DNA of 52,078 nucleotides. It comes from Erysipelotrichaceae bacterium. Lineage in GTDB: Bacteria; Bacillota_I; Bacilli_A; Erysipelotrichales; Erysipelotrichaceae. Each line of letters begins with the position of its first letter. Positions within the stretch are counted from its first letter, which is position 1. A program made the translations under genes and the position numbers. The stretch spans positions 1-52,078 of the forward strand of contig JAFZBT010000195.1 of assembly GCA_017561615.1 (NCBI GenBank), written 5' to 3'. Of this stretch, positions 42,340-51,149 are shown one piece after another. The notes beneath the pieces are model-generated. The model saw only the letters and a list, made by a program, of their open reading frames with translations, made no database searches and was not told the DNA's origin.

Positions 42340-43490
42340 TGCTGTACGCATTCAATCAGGTCATTCTCGACCCTGAGAAGCCGGTAAAGCAATTTGGCCA
42401 TTCCTGCCAGACGGAACCGGTTTCCAAAGTACACGACTCGCTGCACGGGCGCATTCTCGGTCTGGCCAACAGCAAGCTCTATTTCATCGGCGTTTCCCTG
42501 GACCTTTTGGGTATCGATTACAATTTCACCCGCGAACTTACCGAACTGGTCCGGCCGCTGTTTGACAAGCCGGTCAAGATCGTCGTTTCCGCCACTCACA
42601 ATCATTACGGCGGTTACACCCGCGACAAAGCCTACCGCAGCCAGTGCCTGCAGGCCGTAAGCGAAGGCATCAGAGAGCTGCACTTCCGCGAAGGCAAGCT
42701 GACCGCCAGCTACAAGTCCCTGCCCTGGCAGGGGGTAGGCACCAGCCGGATAACCAATCATGAAGCCCTGGTGCTTCTGAACCTCGTGCAGATCTATGAC
42801 GACGACAGGGAGATCCTGGACATCATCAACTACAACTGCCACCCGACCATCATGAAGGCGGAAGACACCGACTTCTTCACTGCCGAATACGTCGGCTACG
42901 CCCTCTCTCTGCTGAAGGAAGAAGACCGTGAAGTCGACTTCACCTTCCTGCAGGGAGCAGCCGGCGACGTCTCCACCCGCTTTACCCGGACCGGCCAGAA
43001 TTACGGCAGTGTCGTTCAGCTGGGCCAGCGCTTTGCCAATAAGGTCCAGTGGCTCCGTCAGCAGCCGGCCAAACGCCGTCCGCTCACCCTGACCTGGAAG
43101 GAAAAGGAGATCGAGATCAGCTATGATCTCAGCGACATCGACGTTTCCCTGCTGCCGGACAACCTGTCCAAGCGGGAACTGTACACCATTGAACTGGGCA
43201 AGGAAGCCAGAAGAGACCTGATCGCCCATAAGGAAAGATGGCAGAAGAGCTGCGTGCTCACCCAGCTGAATCTGGGCGCTGCCAGAATCATCTTTGCCCC
43301 CAACGAGTTCTTCAGCTATTACCTTTCCGTACTGGACACTTCAAAAGCCTTCCTGGCCTGCTACAGCAACGGCTACTGCCCCTACGTGCTGCCGCCCGAT
43401 GAAGTCATCTATACCTACGAAACCTTTACCGACATCATGTCCCGCGACACCAAACTGGAGATCGTCAGGACGCTGAAGGAATTCAATTAG
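42339..43490 (+). CDS. Neutral ceramidase-like hydrolase domain protein, cytosolic
   Basis: A 383-residue protein resembling the N-terminal zinc domain of the neutral/alkaline non-lysosomal ceramidase family: SATHNHYGG (in place of THTHSGP), NYNCHPT, the FLQGAAGDVSTRF motif and a late NLGAARIIFAPNEFFSYYLS with YCPYVLPPDEVIYTYETF. Family enzymes hydrolyse amide bonds of ceramides, but many bacterial members have unknown substrates. No signal peptide and no C-terminal Ig-like domain are present, so it is probably intracellular with a different substrate. It is coupled to the membrane protein gene upstream. Confidence 0.8.
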   Translation: MLYAFNQVILDPEKPVKQFGHSCQTEPVSKVHDSLHGRILGLANSKLYFIGVSLDLLGIDYNFTRELTELVRPLFDKPVKIVVSATHNHYGGYTRDKAYRSQCLQAVSEGIRELHFREGKLTASYKSLPWQGVGTSRITNHEALVLLNLVQIYDDDREILDIINYNCHPTIMKAEDTDFFTAEYVGYALSLLKEEDREVDFTFLQGAAGDVSTRFTRTGQNYGSVVQLGQRFANKVQWLRQQPAKRRPLTLTWKEKEIEISYDLSDIDVSLLPDNLSKRELYTIELGKEARRDLIAHKERWQKSCVLTQLNLGAARIIFAPNEFFSYYLSVLDTSKAFLACYSNGYCPYVLPPDEVIYTYETFTDIMSRDTKLEIVRTLKEFN

Positions 43491-43511
43491 ACTGCAGATA
43501 GCAGGCAAAAC

Positions 43512-43538
43512 AAAGACGTGGCTTCGACCACGTCTTTT
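43512..43538. terminator. Bidirectional terminator
   Basis: AAAGACGTGG-CTTCGA-CCACGTCTTT between two convergent operons. Confidence 0.88.
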
Positions 43539-43559
43539 CGTTTGTCTTTTATCTGATTT

Positions 43560-44285
43560 CTAGAAGTGCTTGATCCGGCCCTCGAAGTGCCTGTAAATGG
43601 CATCATTGTCGAAGCCGTCGACGTTCTGGGACTGGAAGACATACGGCTTGAAGCCCTTAGCGGTGACGATCTTCAGCGCTTCGGAGGTGATGGTGTTGAC
43701 CAAAAACATTGAGGCGATGGAGCTTACCGCGCCGGTCACATAACCGTTGATGTTCAGACAGCCGTCGCCGGAAGGCGTGCAGTTGTCCAGCACGCAGTCA
43801 GCCAGTTCGAACAGCCGCTTGCCGGAAGGATGCCGGGAAGTCATGGCCGAAGACTGCTTCAGGGAAGTGATGGCGACGACGTAGATGCCTTCCTTGCGGC
43901 AGCGCATGGCCATTTCAATCGGCATGGAGTTGCGGCCGCTGTTGGAAGTGATGATCATGATGTCGCCCTTTTCGATCTTGTGGCCGTCATAGATGATGTC
44001 GGAGATGCCGCTGGTCTTTTCCAGAAGGCTGCTTCTGACCGCGCCGTAAGCCGTCAGGGTGTCGGGGTCCAGCATGGCGTCGACGTTGCCCAGTCCGCCG
44101 GCCCTGGCAAACAATTCGATTCCCAGCATGTGGGAATGGCCGGTGCCGAAGGTGTGGATCAGCTTGTCCGCCATGATGTTTTCCGCGAATTTCTCCGCCA
44201 GCATCTTGATGGTGTCCTTATTGGTTTCGTAGACTTCTTCCAGGATCTCAGAGATCCGGTTCATGTATTCAAACTCAGTATTCAT
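43560..44285 (-). CDS. SIS-domain sugar-phosphate protein (UPF0309-like), paralogue 3 of 3 in the operon
   Basis: A 241-residue single SIS-domain protein. It keeps both typical motifs: GTGHS (47-51) and SNSGRN (114-119), plus SRHPSGKRLFELAD. SIS domains bind phosphosugars as isomerases or regulators; this branch is labelled a sugar isomerase domain protein without a proven reaction. It overlaps the middle paralogue by 11 bases. Its order in the transcript is last. The neighbouring PTS and importer genes suggest the sugar-phosphate pool is the target. Confidence 0.85.
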   Translation of the reverse strand: MNTEFEYMNRISEILEEVYETNKDTIKMLAEKFAENIMADKLIHTFGTGHSHMLGIELFARAGGLGNVDAMLDPDTLTAYGAVRSSLLEKTSGISDIIYDGHKIEKGDIMIITSNSGRNSMPIEMAMRCRKEGIYVVAITSLKQSSAMTSRHPSGKRLFELADCVLDNCTPSGDGCLNINGYVTGAVSSIASMFLVNTITSEALKIVTAKGFKPYVFQSQNVDGFDNDAIYRHFEGRIKHF

Positions 44286-45033
44286 TGTTCAGTTTCCCTT
44301 CATACTTTCTTTCCATTTCACGGTTGTGAGCGCTGTTTTCCCCGCTGTCTTCCAGTCTTCTGACCGGCAGGTCATAGCCGTCAGCCTTCAGCTTTTCGCA
44401 GGCTGCCAGTTCAATGGTCTGGCCGATGATGACACCGGTGATGGAGGAGATGGAAGCGACTTTCTCAACCTTGTCGGTCTTAAGCAACGCGTCGCCCATC
44501 GGTCCGCAGTTGTCGATCACCACGTCGGCGAACTCATAGAGCTTCTTGCCGGAAGCGTGGCGGGATTTCTCGGAAGTGGTATGCTCCCAGGAAGTTACGA
44601 CGATGATCTTATGGCCGGTCTTCTGAGCTTCAATGGCGATGTCGATGACCACGCCGTTGATACCGGAGTTGGAGATGACGATGAAGACGTCTTCCGGACC
44701 GATGTCATAGAGATTGAACAGCCTTTCGGCAACACCGGCCCGTCTTTCGAAGATGTTGCTCATGTCCTTGAAGTCCGCAAGAGTGGTGTAGCCCAGCTTG
44801 ACGAAGGAGTCCATCATGAGCTGATGAACGGGGTACAGGGTTCCCGGCTTATTGCGCATCTCCAGACCGAAGCCATAGGAGTGGCCGGAGCCGAACACCT
44901 GGATGACGCCGCCTTTTTCAATGGCCTCAGCGCAGATCCGGCCGGCCTTTTCGATGTTTTCCGCCTGGGTGTCATAAAGTTTGTCAATGATCCTCGACAG
45001 CTCGTCGTGGAAGGTATGCATGTTGATGCTCAT
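44275..45033 (-). CDS. SIS-domain sugar-phosphate protein (UPF0309-like), paralogue 2 of 3
   Basis: A 252-residue SIS protein, similar throughout to the 43560 gene: GSGHS (48-52), SNSGIN (121-126), ASGKKLYEFADVVIDNCGP. ATG 45033 is preferred to GTG 45042, which is part of the AGGTGGA ribosome site. The new start overlaps the previous gene's stop as ATGA. With two intact paralogues side by side, a heteromeric complex or two related substrates are both possible. Confidence 0.85.
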   Translation of the reverse strand: MSINMHTFHDELSRIIDKLYDTQAENIEKAGRICAEAIEKGGVIQVFGSGHSYGFGLEMRNKPGTLYPVHQLMMDSFVKLGYTTLADFKDMSNIFERRAGVAERLFNLYDIGPEDVFIVISNSGINGVVIDIAIEAQKTGHKIIVVTSWEHTTSEKSRHASGKKLYEFADVVIDNCGPMGDALLKTDKVEKVASISSITGVIIGQTIELAACEKLKADGYDLPVRRLEDSGENSAHNREMERKYEGKLNNEY

Positions 45034-45776
45034 GAGTTCCACCTGCCTTCATACTTGTCGCTGATGGCCTTGTTGTGCACATCGGCGCCTGCCAGATTCT
45101 GGCTCAGCAGGATCGGGCAGTCCTCGTTGGCCTGCTGATAGAGATCATAGGCCTCAGCGGTGATGCACTGGGCGATGATGTTGCCGTTATAGGTGTTGAT
45201 GGAGGCCATCCTGATGCCGTCGCCCATGTCGATGACAACATCGGGATAGGGAGCCAGCGTATCGATCACCAGATCAGCCACTTCCTCCAGTTTCTTTCCG
45301 CTGGGATGATTGCTCTCATTGGCGTCGGCCGCCTTTCTGTTGATGACCGCCAGAACCTTCTGCCCCTTTTCCCGGGCCTTCAGGGCCACTTCGACGACGA
45401 TGCCCTCACAGCCGGTTTCCGATGCGATGGCATACATGTCCTCGTCGTGGATGTTGTGACAGCCGATCAGCTTTTCCGCTGCCGTCAGATCGTCATAGAT
45501 GGCCGGATCTTCATACTCCTTCTGAGTGATGAGGCCCTTCATGACCAGGTCGTTCAGGCTCATCTTGTGGAAGGGCATCAGGCCGCCGGCCCGATATCCC
45601 AGTTCCATGGAAAAGCCGAGACCGTGCTTGACGCCGAAAAGCTGGACGATGCCGTCGCGGTCCATGCATTGTTTGAACATTTCAGCCGCCTGATGGATCT
45701 CCTTCTCGTTTTCCGCCACGATAAGGTCAAGATTTTCCCTGGCTAACTGAAAGTATTCCTTTACTTTATTATCCAT
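45030..45776 (-). CDS. SIS-like paralogue with degenerate sugar-phosphate motifs, first gene of the operon
   Basis: A 248-residue paralogue of the two following genes, alignable over the full length (IVQLFGVKHGLGFSMELGYRAGGL with the SIS start; HPSGKKLEEVADLVIDTLAP at the end). The GxGHS motif is replaced by GVKHG (48-52) and SNSGxN by SETGCE (119-124). So the fold is probably kept while sugar-phosphate binding is altered or lost. A structural, regulatory or new-ligand role is inferred. It sits first in the operon, so it is transcribed before the intact copies. Confidence 0.82.
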   Translation of the reverse strand: MDNKVKEYFQLARENLDLIVAENEKEIHQAAEMFKQCMDRDGIVQLFGVKHGLGFSMELGYRAGGLMPFHKMSLNDLVMKGLITQKEYEDPAIYDDLTAAEKLIGCHNIHDEDMYAIASETGCEGIVVEVALKAREKGQKVLAVINRKAADANESNHPSGKKLEEVADLVIDTLAPYPDVVIDMGDGIRMASINTYNGNIIAQCITAEAYDLYQQANEDCPILLSQNLAGADVHNKAISDKYEGRWNS

Positions 45777-45801
45777 AGTTACCTTTCCTTTTCCCGACTT
45801 T

Positions 45802-45810
45802 ATTATATCA
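45802..45810 (-). promoter_or_regulatory. Extended -10 promoter of the triple SIS operon
   Basis: Minus-strand TGATATAAT. Just upstream, CCGGCCGG forms an 8-base palindrome in the spacer that could be an operator. Confidence 0.6.
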
Positions 45811-45912
45811 CCCCCGGCCGGTAAAAGATTATAATAGTACCAGAGACGTCATCTGAAGACAGCTATGAGAAACTGTTCAGCAATTTATCACAAAGCAGAA
45901 TAACAGACATTG

Positions 45913-45918
45913 TAAAAT
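45913..45918 (+). promoter_or_regulatory. Possible -10 of the ABC exporter gene
   Basis: TAAAAT, 36 bases before the start codon; the -35 is unclear. A second TATAAT at about 45830 is an alternative. Confidence 0.35.
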
Positions 45919-45954
45919 AGAAACCGAAAACATGGGCAATGGAAGGAGACGTTC

Positions 45955-47802
45955 ATGACAAGAATGCGTGGTTTGGGCCCCCGGGGCTTTCTGACTGACG
46001 AAGAAAAAGCGAACATGCCGAAGGTAAGCTGGCCGCTTATCAAGAGGATCTTTTCCTATCTCTCTCCCTACTGGCTGGCGCTTCTGCTGGTACTGGTAAT
46101 CATCCTGGTATCTGCCGTCGTCGGTCTTCTGCCGTCGATCATCACCGGCAAGATCATCGACACCGCCATCCTGGGCAGGGACTTTGACCTGCTGATCCAG
46201 CTGTGTCTGGCTGCTATCGGCACCCTGACGCTGTCCCAGGTCATCGGCGTGCTGGAAAGCTACATCAACAGCTGGGTGTCATCACGCATCGTCTGCGATA
46301 TGAAGAACGAGATGTTCTCCCACCTGCAGACCATGCCGCACTCCTTCTTTACGACGGAGAAACAGGGCGACATCATCACCCGCATGAACTCCGACATCTC
46401 AGGCGTTTCCTCAGCCATTTCCGGCACCCTGACCAGCTGCATCTCCAACATCGCCACCGTGGTCACCACCATCGTTGCGCTGCTGCAGCTGGACTCCAAG
46501 CTGGCCATCATCGGCATTCTGGTCATTCCGCTGCTGGTTCTGCCGACCAAGTCAGCCGGCAAGAGCCGCTGGAAACTGCTCTCCGAGTCCCAGAAAAAGA
46601 CTGACGAACTCAACGATCTTACCAATGAAGCTCTTTCCGTTTCCGGCTCCCTGCTGATCAAGCTGTTCTGCCAGGAAGAGAATAAGAATGAGGAATTTGC
46701 CAGGCTGAACGAAGAAGTAACGGCCATGAACGTCAAGGAAAGACGGGCAGGTCAGTGGTTTAGGGTCATCATGGGCATCTTCACCAATCTCGGGCCTCTG
46801 CTGATCTATCTGGCCGGCGGCTATCTGATCATCAAGATGAACGATACCACATTGACCGTCGGTACCATTACCGCAACCGTCAACATGATCAACCGGCTCT
46901 ACCGTCCGGTGGAATCGCTTTTGAACATTTCCGTAGACTTCACCAGGTCGCTGGCGCTGTTCTCCCGGATCTTTGAATACCTGGACATGGTGCCTTCCGT
47001 AACCAACCGGCAGGACGCTCTGAAGCCCAGCTTCAAGAACACCAGCATCGCCTACAACAACGTGGAATTCTACTACAACCAGGACGTTCCCCTCATCAGG
47101 GACCTCTCCTTCAAGGTGCCTTCCGGAAAGATGTACGCCATCGTCGGACCTTCCGGTTCCGGCAAGTCCACGGTCGTCAACCTGCTGCCGCGGCTCTATG
47201 ACGTCATTTCCGGATCCGTTACCATTAACGGAACAGACGTCCGCGACATCGATCTGACCTATCTCAGGAGCAACATCGGCATGGTCACCCAGGAAGCCTA
47301 CATGTTCAACGGCACGATCCGGGATAATCTGAAGTTCGCCAAGGCTGATGCGACTGACGAAGAACTCATCGAAGCCTGCAAGATCGCCAACATCCACGAC
47401 TTTATCATCTCTCAGCCCGAAGGCTATGACACTCAGGTCGGCAACCGCGGCCTCAAGCTCTCCGGCGGCGAGAAACAGCGACTGTCAATCGCCCGGGTAA
47501 TCCTCAAGAACCCGCGCATCCTGATCCTTGACGAGGCTACTTCCTCTCTTGACTCCATCTCCGAAAGTTCCATCCAGAACGCTCTGGACGTCATGATGAA
47601 AGGGCGGACTTCCATCGTCATTGCCCACCGCCTGTCCACCATTCTGGCGGCTGACAGGATCCTGGTCATCAGCGACGGCCGGATCGCCGAAGAAGGACAG
47701 CATGAACAGCTGCTGGCCAAAAACGGCATCTACAAGCAGCTTTATGAGACCCAGTTCCGCAAGGTCATTGACATGGAGAACGAGAAAGCCGCTGATAAAT
47801 AA
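45955..47802 (+). CDS. ABC exporter, half-transporter with fused membrane and ATPase domains
   Basis: A 615-residue type IV exporter of the MsbA/LmrA/BmrA type. Six helices occupy about residues 35-320 after a ~35-residue cytosolic N-terminus. Then comes the ATPase: Walker A GPSGSGKST, Q-loop MVTQEAYMFNGTI, signature LSGGEKQRLSIARVI, Walker B ILILDEATSSLDS, and H-loop IAHRLSTI. It works as a dimer that exports drugs, lipids or peptides. ATG 45955 has AAGGAGAC upstream. It is monocistronic; the substrate is unknown. Confidence 0.93.
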   Translation: MTRMRGLGPRGFLTDEEKANMPKVSWPLIKRIFSYLSPYWLALLLVLVIILVSAVVGLLPSIITGKIIDTAILGRDFDLLIQLCLAAIGTLTLSQVIGVLESYINSWVSSRIVCDMKNEMFSHLQTMPHSFFTTEKQGDIITRMNSDISGVSSAISGTLTSCISNIATVVTTIVALLQLDSKLAIIGILVIPLLVLPTKSAGKSRWKLLSESQKKTDELNDLTNEALSVSGSLLIKLFCQEENKNEEFARLNEEVTAMNVKERRAGQWFRVIMGIFTNLGPLLIYLAGGYLIIKMNDTTLTVGTITATVNMINRLYRPVESLLNISVDFTRSLALFSRIFEYLDMVPSVTNRQDALKPSFKNTSIAYNNVEFYYNQDVPLIRDLSFKVPSGKMYAIVGPSGSGKSTVVNLLPRLYDVISGSVTINGTDVRDIDLTYLRSNIGMVTQEAYMFNGTIRDNLKFAKADATDEELIEACKIANIHDFIISQPEGYDTQVGNRGLKLSGGEKQRLSIARVILKNPRILILDEATSSLDSISESSIQNALDVMMKGRTSIVIAHRLSTILAADRILVISDGRIAEEGQHEQLLAKNGIYKQLYETQFRKVIDMENEKAADK

Positions 47803-47804
47803 GC

Positions 47805-47838
47805 AAAAAAAGCGCCGATTCATTCAGCGCTTTTCTTT
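47805..47838. terminator. Bidirectional terminator after the exporter and tRNA-Leu genes
   Basis: AAAAGCGC / GCGCTTTT stem with an 11-base loop. Long T runs lie on both strands. Confidence 0.85.
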
Positions 47839-47842
47839 TAAC

Positions 47843-47927
47843 TGGTGCAGCAGATGAGACTTGAACTCACACGGGTATCCCCATACGCCCCTCAAACGTA
47901 CGCGTCTGCCTATTCCGCCACTACTGC
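47843..47927 (-). tRNA. tRNA-Leu(GAG)
   Basis: A class II tRNA on the minus strand, 85 nt with encoded CCA. Acceptor GCAGTAG / CTGCTGC, D stem GCG/CGC, anticodon stem TACGT/GCGTA around loop TTGAGGG (anticodon GAG), a long variable arm (TGGGG...CCCG) and T arm GTGAG-TTCAAGT-CTCAT. The 5' seven bases overlap the truA stop and the codons just before it. Confidence 0.93.
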
Positions 47928-48664
47928 ATCCGATATGGCCGGTAGCCTACCTCAACAAGGTAGAGCCCCTGTGGCCCGCCATTGTAATGACAGGCCTGCT
48001 TGTCCTTCTTCTCCAGCATCTCACGGATCTCCTGAGCGGTGATCCTTTTCTTTCCCGCTTCCATGATGGTCTGAGCAATCATCCTCACCATGTAGCGCAG
48101 AAAGCCGCTGCCATAGAACGATAAGCGGATCATGTCATCCTCTTTGGCGACATGAATATTATAAATCGTTCTTTCCTGATTGACAATCTCATCTTTTCCC
48201 GTGGCATTGAAACTGGTGAAATCATGCGTTCCGACAAAGACTTCCGCTGCCTTTGCCATCAGTTCAATGTCCAGCTTCTCCCTTTCAAAGCAGCAGTAAC
48301 TGCGCCTGGTGGGATCATATTCCCCATTGTTGATCAGATAGTCATAGTGCTTCCAGCAGACGTCATAGCGGCTGTGGAAATCGTCGCTTACCGCTTCCAC
48401 ACTTCTGATGTAGACGGTTGGCGGCAGCTGGGAGTTGATGGCTGTCTTTAGATCGCGGTAGGTCTTTTCCAGATCAAAGTGAAAGACCTGACCGTAGGCA
48501 TGCACGCCGCTGTCAGTCCGGCCGGAGCCGGTGATCTTAACGGGCTGATCCGCAATCGTGGAGATCGCCTTTTCCAGGCAGTCCTGAACGGAAGGCTTAT
48601 CCGGCTGACACTGCCAGCCACTGAACTGACTGCCGTCATAGCTTACGATGGCCTTATAGCGCAT
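47921..48664 (-). CDS. truA: tRNA pseudouridine(38-40) synthase TruA
   Basis: A 247-residue TruA: the N-terminus RYKAIVSYDGSQFSGWQ, catalytic Asp51 in GSGRTDSGVHA, and FYGSGFLRYMVRMI in the C-terminal half are diagnostic. It converts uridine to pseudouridine in anticodon arms of many tRNAs. Its start overlaps the end of ecfT by 11 bases, in the cluster common to Bacillota. The stop (47921-47923) lies inside the acceptor stem of tRNA-Leu(GAG). Confidence 0.97.
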   Translation of the reverse strand: MRYKAIVSYDGSQFSGWQCQPDKPSVQDCLEKAISTIADQPVKITGSGRTDSGVHAYGQVFHFDLEKTYRDLKTAINSQLPPTVYIRSVEAVSDDFHSRYDVCWKHYDYLINNGEYDPTRRSYCCFEREKLDIELMAKAAEVFVGTHDFTSFNATGKDEIVNQERTIYNIHVAKEDDMIRLSFYGSGFLRYMVRMIAQTIMEAGKKRITAQEIREMLEKKDKQACHYNGGPQGLYLVEVGYRPYRMQ

Positions 48665-49472
48665 TGTTCTTCCTCATCCAGACGGCTGCCGCAATGAAAC
48701 CGGCCATCAGCACATTTACCAGTATGATGGCCATGACATCACCGAAGCGCAGCTTAAGCTGCTTGTATCTTACTCTTTTGGCTCCGACCACATAACCTCT
48801 CGCCTCCATGGCGTCAGCCAGATCGTCAGCCTTCTGGAAACAGGAGACAAACAGCGGCACGATCAGGGAAAGGATCGCCCTGATCTTCTCTCTGAGGGAA
48901 CCGTTTTCCATGTCTACTCCCCGGGATGCCTGAGCCTTGATTATCCGTTCAGCCTCTTCCAGAAGCTGAGGGATGAAGCGCAGGGCCAGCGAGATCATCA
49001 TGGCAACATCGTGAGTCGGAAAGTGCAGCTTCTGCAGCGGTGAAAGCAGGTCCTCAATGCCCAGAGTCATGTCCAGTGGCTTGGTCGTCGCCGTCAGCAG
49101 CGTGGTGATGATGATCATCAGCATCAGCCTCAGTACGATGTACAGAGTCTGGGTTATGGCTCCGGAATAAAGGGTAAAGCCCTTGAAGGTAAACAGCGGT
49201 TCGCCGGTCTTGATGAAGAAGGCGTTTACCACTGACAGGAAAAGCATCATGAAAAGCATCGGCTTGAAGGACCGCAGGATGTAGCTGATCTTCAGTTTTG
49301 CCATCAGACAGCAGATCACCAGAATCGCCCCGATCACCGCATAACCGTAGAAGCCGGTTGGAATGAAGATGCAGATCATCAGAGCGAACATGGCCACGAT
49401 CTTGGCCCGCGGGTCCATCCGGTGGATTGGGGAATCAAGAGGAATATACTTGCCTAAGGTGATGTTATTCAT
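48654..49472 (-). CDS. ecfT: ECF transporter membrane component EcfT
   Basis: A 272-residue T component with about six helices and the two cytoplasmic coupling motifs of the form AxxARG (IIKAQASRGVDME; ADAMEARGYV). It links the two ATPases to vitamin- or metal-binding S components encoded elsewhere. ATG 49472 (MNNITLGKYIPLDSPIHRMDPRAK) is preferred over a far-upstream GTG, since GGAGGAAGAAG lies just before it and the start overlaps the ecfA2 stop as ATGA. Confidence 0.95.
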   Translation of the reverse strand: MNNITLGKYIPLDSPIHRMDPRAKIVAMFALMICIFIPTGFYGYAVIGAILVICCLMAKLKISYILRSFKPMLFMMLFLSVVNAFFIKTGEPLFTFKGFTLYSGAITQTLYIVLRLMLMIIITTLLTATTKPLDMTLGIEDLLSPLQKLHFPTHDVAMMISLALRFIPQLLEEAERIIKAQASRGVDMENGSLREKIRAILSLIVPLFVSCFQKADDLADAMEARGYVVGAKRVRYKQLKLRFGDVMAIILVNVLMAGFIAAAVWMRKNNAL

Positions 49473-50326
49473 CTCTTCTTCCTCCTTCCGGCGATCTCCT
49501 TCGCCAGATCTTCCACGGACTGGATACTGCCGCTGAGTTCCAGACCTCTCTGGCGGCACATCTCCCGGAATCTGATGACGTTGGGAGCATCGATGAGCGC
49601 ACGTTCCATGTACTGCGGATGTTCAAAGAATTCGCTGACCGTATCATGGAAGATCAGCCTGCCCTTTTCCAGGATCACGACTTCGTCGCAGTATTCCAGG
49701 ACGTGCTCCATGTTATGGGTGACGATGATGATGGTGATGCCCTGTTCTCTGTTCAGCCTTCTGAACAGTTCCATCATGGTCTTGGCTCCCTGAGGATCCA
49801 AACCGGCAGTCGGTTCATCGAGAACCAGGATCTGCGGCTGCATGGCCAGGATACCGGCAATGGCGACCCGACGCTTCTGACCGCCGGAAAGCTCCAGCGG
49901 CGATTTTTCAAAGTCTTCCTCGCTGATGCCGACGGTCTTCAGGGCAACTTTGGCAACTTCCGTTGCCGTGGCTTCATCTACCCCGAAATTCTGCGGTCCG
50001 AAGGCCACGTCCTTGAGAACGGTTTCCTCAAACAGCTGGTATTCAGCGAACTGGAAGACCAGTCCGACGTTCTTTCTTAAGGCCTTGACTTCCTTCAGCT
50101 TTTCCCCTGCCTTAATGGTGTGCTCACCGACGGTGACACTGCCGGCAGAAGGCAGAAGCAGGCCGTTCAGATGCTGAACCAGCGTCGTCTTGCCGCTTCC
50201 GGTAGCGCCGATGACAGCGGTTATCTTTCCTTCCGTAAACTGCAGGGAAATGTCCTGAAGCGCCAGGAAGGCGAAAGGAGTCTTCGGCGAATACTCGTGA
50301 TCTACTTTTTCAAAGCGTATTGACAT
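49469..50326 (-). CDS. ecfA2: ECF transporter ATPase EcfA2
   Basis: A 285-residue ATPase: Walker A GATGSGKTT, Q-loop FQFAEYQLFEETV, signature LSGGQKRRVAIAGIL, Walker B ILVLDEPTAGLDPQG. The FAEYQLFEETVLKDVAFGP segment is typical of the EcfA2 (EcfA') branch. It forms a heterodimer with EcfA1 to power vitamin uptake. Its start overlaps the ecfA1 end by 25 bases. Confidence 0.95.
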   Translation of the reverse strand: MSIRFEKVDHEYSPKTPFAFLALQDISLQFTEGKITAVIGATGSGKTTLVQHLNGLLLPSAGSVTVGEHTIKAGEKLKEVKALRKNVGLVFQFAEYQLFEETVLKDVAFGPQNFGVDEATATEVAKVALKTVGISEEDFEKSPLELSGGQKRRVAIAGILAMQPQILVLDEPTAGLDPQGAKTMMELFRRLNREQGITIIIVTHNMEHVLEYCDEVVILEKGRLIFHDTVSEFFEHPQYMERALIDAPNVIRFREMCRQRGLELSGSIQSVEDLAKEIAGRRKKR

Positions 50327-51129
50327 ACTTCGTCCGCCATCCTTTCCATGTCCAGGGTCTCAGGCAGTTTTACGCCTCTGGCTGCCAGCTCGTTTCTGAG
50401 CTTGTAGACAAAGGGAATGTCCAGCTGCATTTTGACCATCAGCTTTTCGTTTTTGAAGATCTCTTCAGGCTTGCCCTGCATGGCTACGGTGCCATGATCG
50501 ATTACCAGAACGTTGTCGCTCTGTACTACTTCTTCAATGTCATGAGTTATGGATATGACCGTGAGCTTGTTTTCGTTATGGATCTGACTGATCAGCCGGT
50601 TGATGTCGCGCTTGCCGGTCGGGTCCAGCATGCTGGTAGCCTCGTCAAAGACGATGATGCCCAGATTCATGGCCAGTACGGAAGCGATGGCGACCCGCTG
50701 TTTCTGCCCGCCGGAAAGCTTGCCGGGCTCGCTGTTGAGGAAATCGGTCATGCCGACCTTTTCGGCAAACTCCTCAATGAGTCCGTCCATCTTTTCTCTT
50801 TCCACGCAATGGTTCTCCAGACCGAAGGCAATGTCATCCCTGACGGTTGAACCGATGAACTGGTTGTCGGGGTTCTGGAAGACGATGCCGATGCGGTTAC
50901 GGATCTCGCCCAGATTCTCCAGAGTCAGCGGCAGTCCGCCGATCTCAATCGTTCCGCTTTCCTTCTCCAGCAGTCCCAGCAGCAGCTTGGCGATGGTACT
51001 CTTGCCGGAGCCATTGTGGCCGATCACTGTTGTATATGAGCCCTCTTCAATGTCAAAACTGACATTTCTGATGACCGGTTTTCCCTTTTCGTAACTGTAG
51101 TTCAAATCCTTAACGTGAATAACACTCAT
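50302..51129 (-). CDS. ecfA1: ECF transporter ATPase EcfA1
   Basis: A 275-residue ATPase with Walker A GHNGSGKST, Q-loop VFQNPDNQFIGSTVRDDIAFGLEN (typical of EcfA1), signature LSGGQKQRVAIASVL, Walker B IIVFDEATSMLDPTG and H-loop THDIEEV. It is the first gene of ecfA1-ecfA2-ecfT-truA. The promoter lies directly upstream. Confidence 0.96.
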   Translation of the reverse strand: MSVIHVKDLNYSYEKGKPVIRNVSFDIEEGSYTTVIGHNGSGKSTIAKLLLGLLEKESGTIEIGGLPLTLENLGEIRNRIGIVFQNPDNQFIGSTVRDDIAFGLENHCVEREKMDGLIEEFAEKVGMTDFLNSEPGKLSGGQKQRVAIASVLAMNLGIIVFDEATSMLDPTGKRDINRLISQIHNENKLTVISITHDIEEVVQSDNVLVIDHGTVAMQGKPEEIFKNEKLMVKMQLDIPFVYKLRNELAARGVKLPETLDMERMADEVCQYALKK

Positions 51130-51149
51130 ATCATCAACCTCAATTATTA

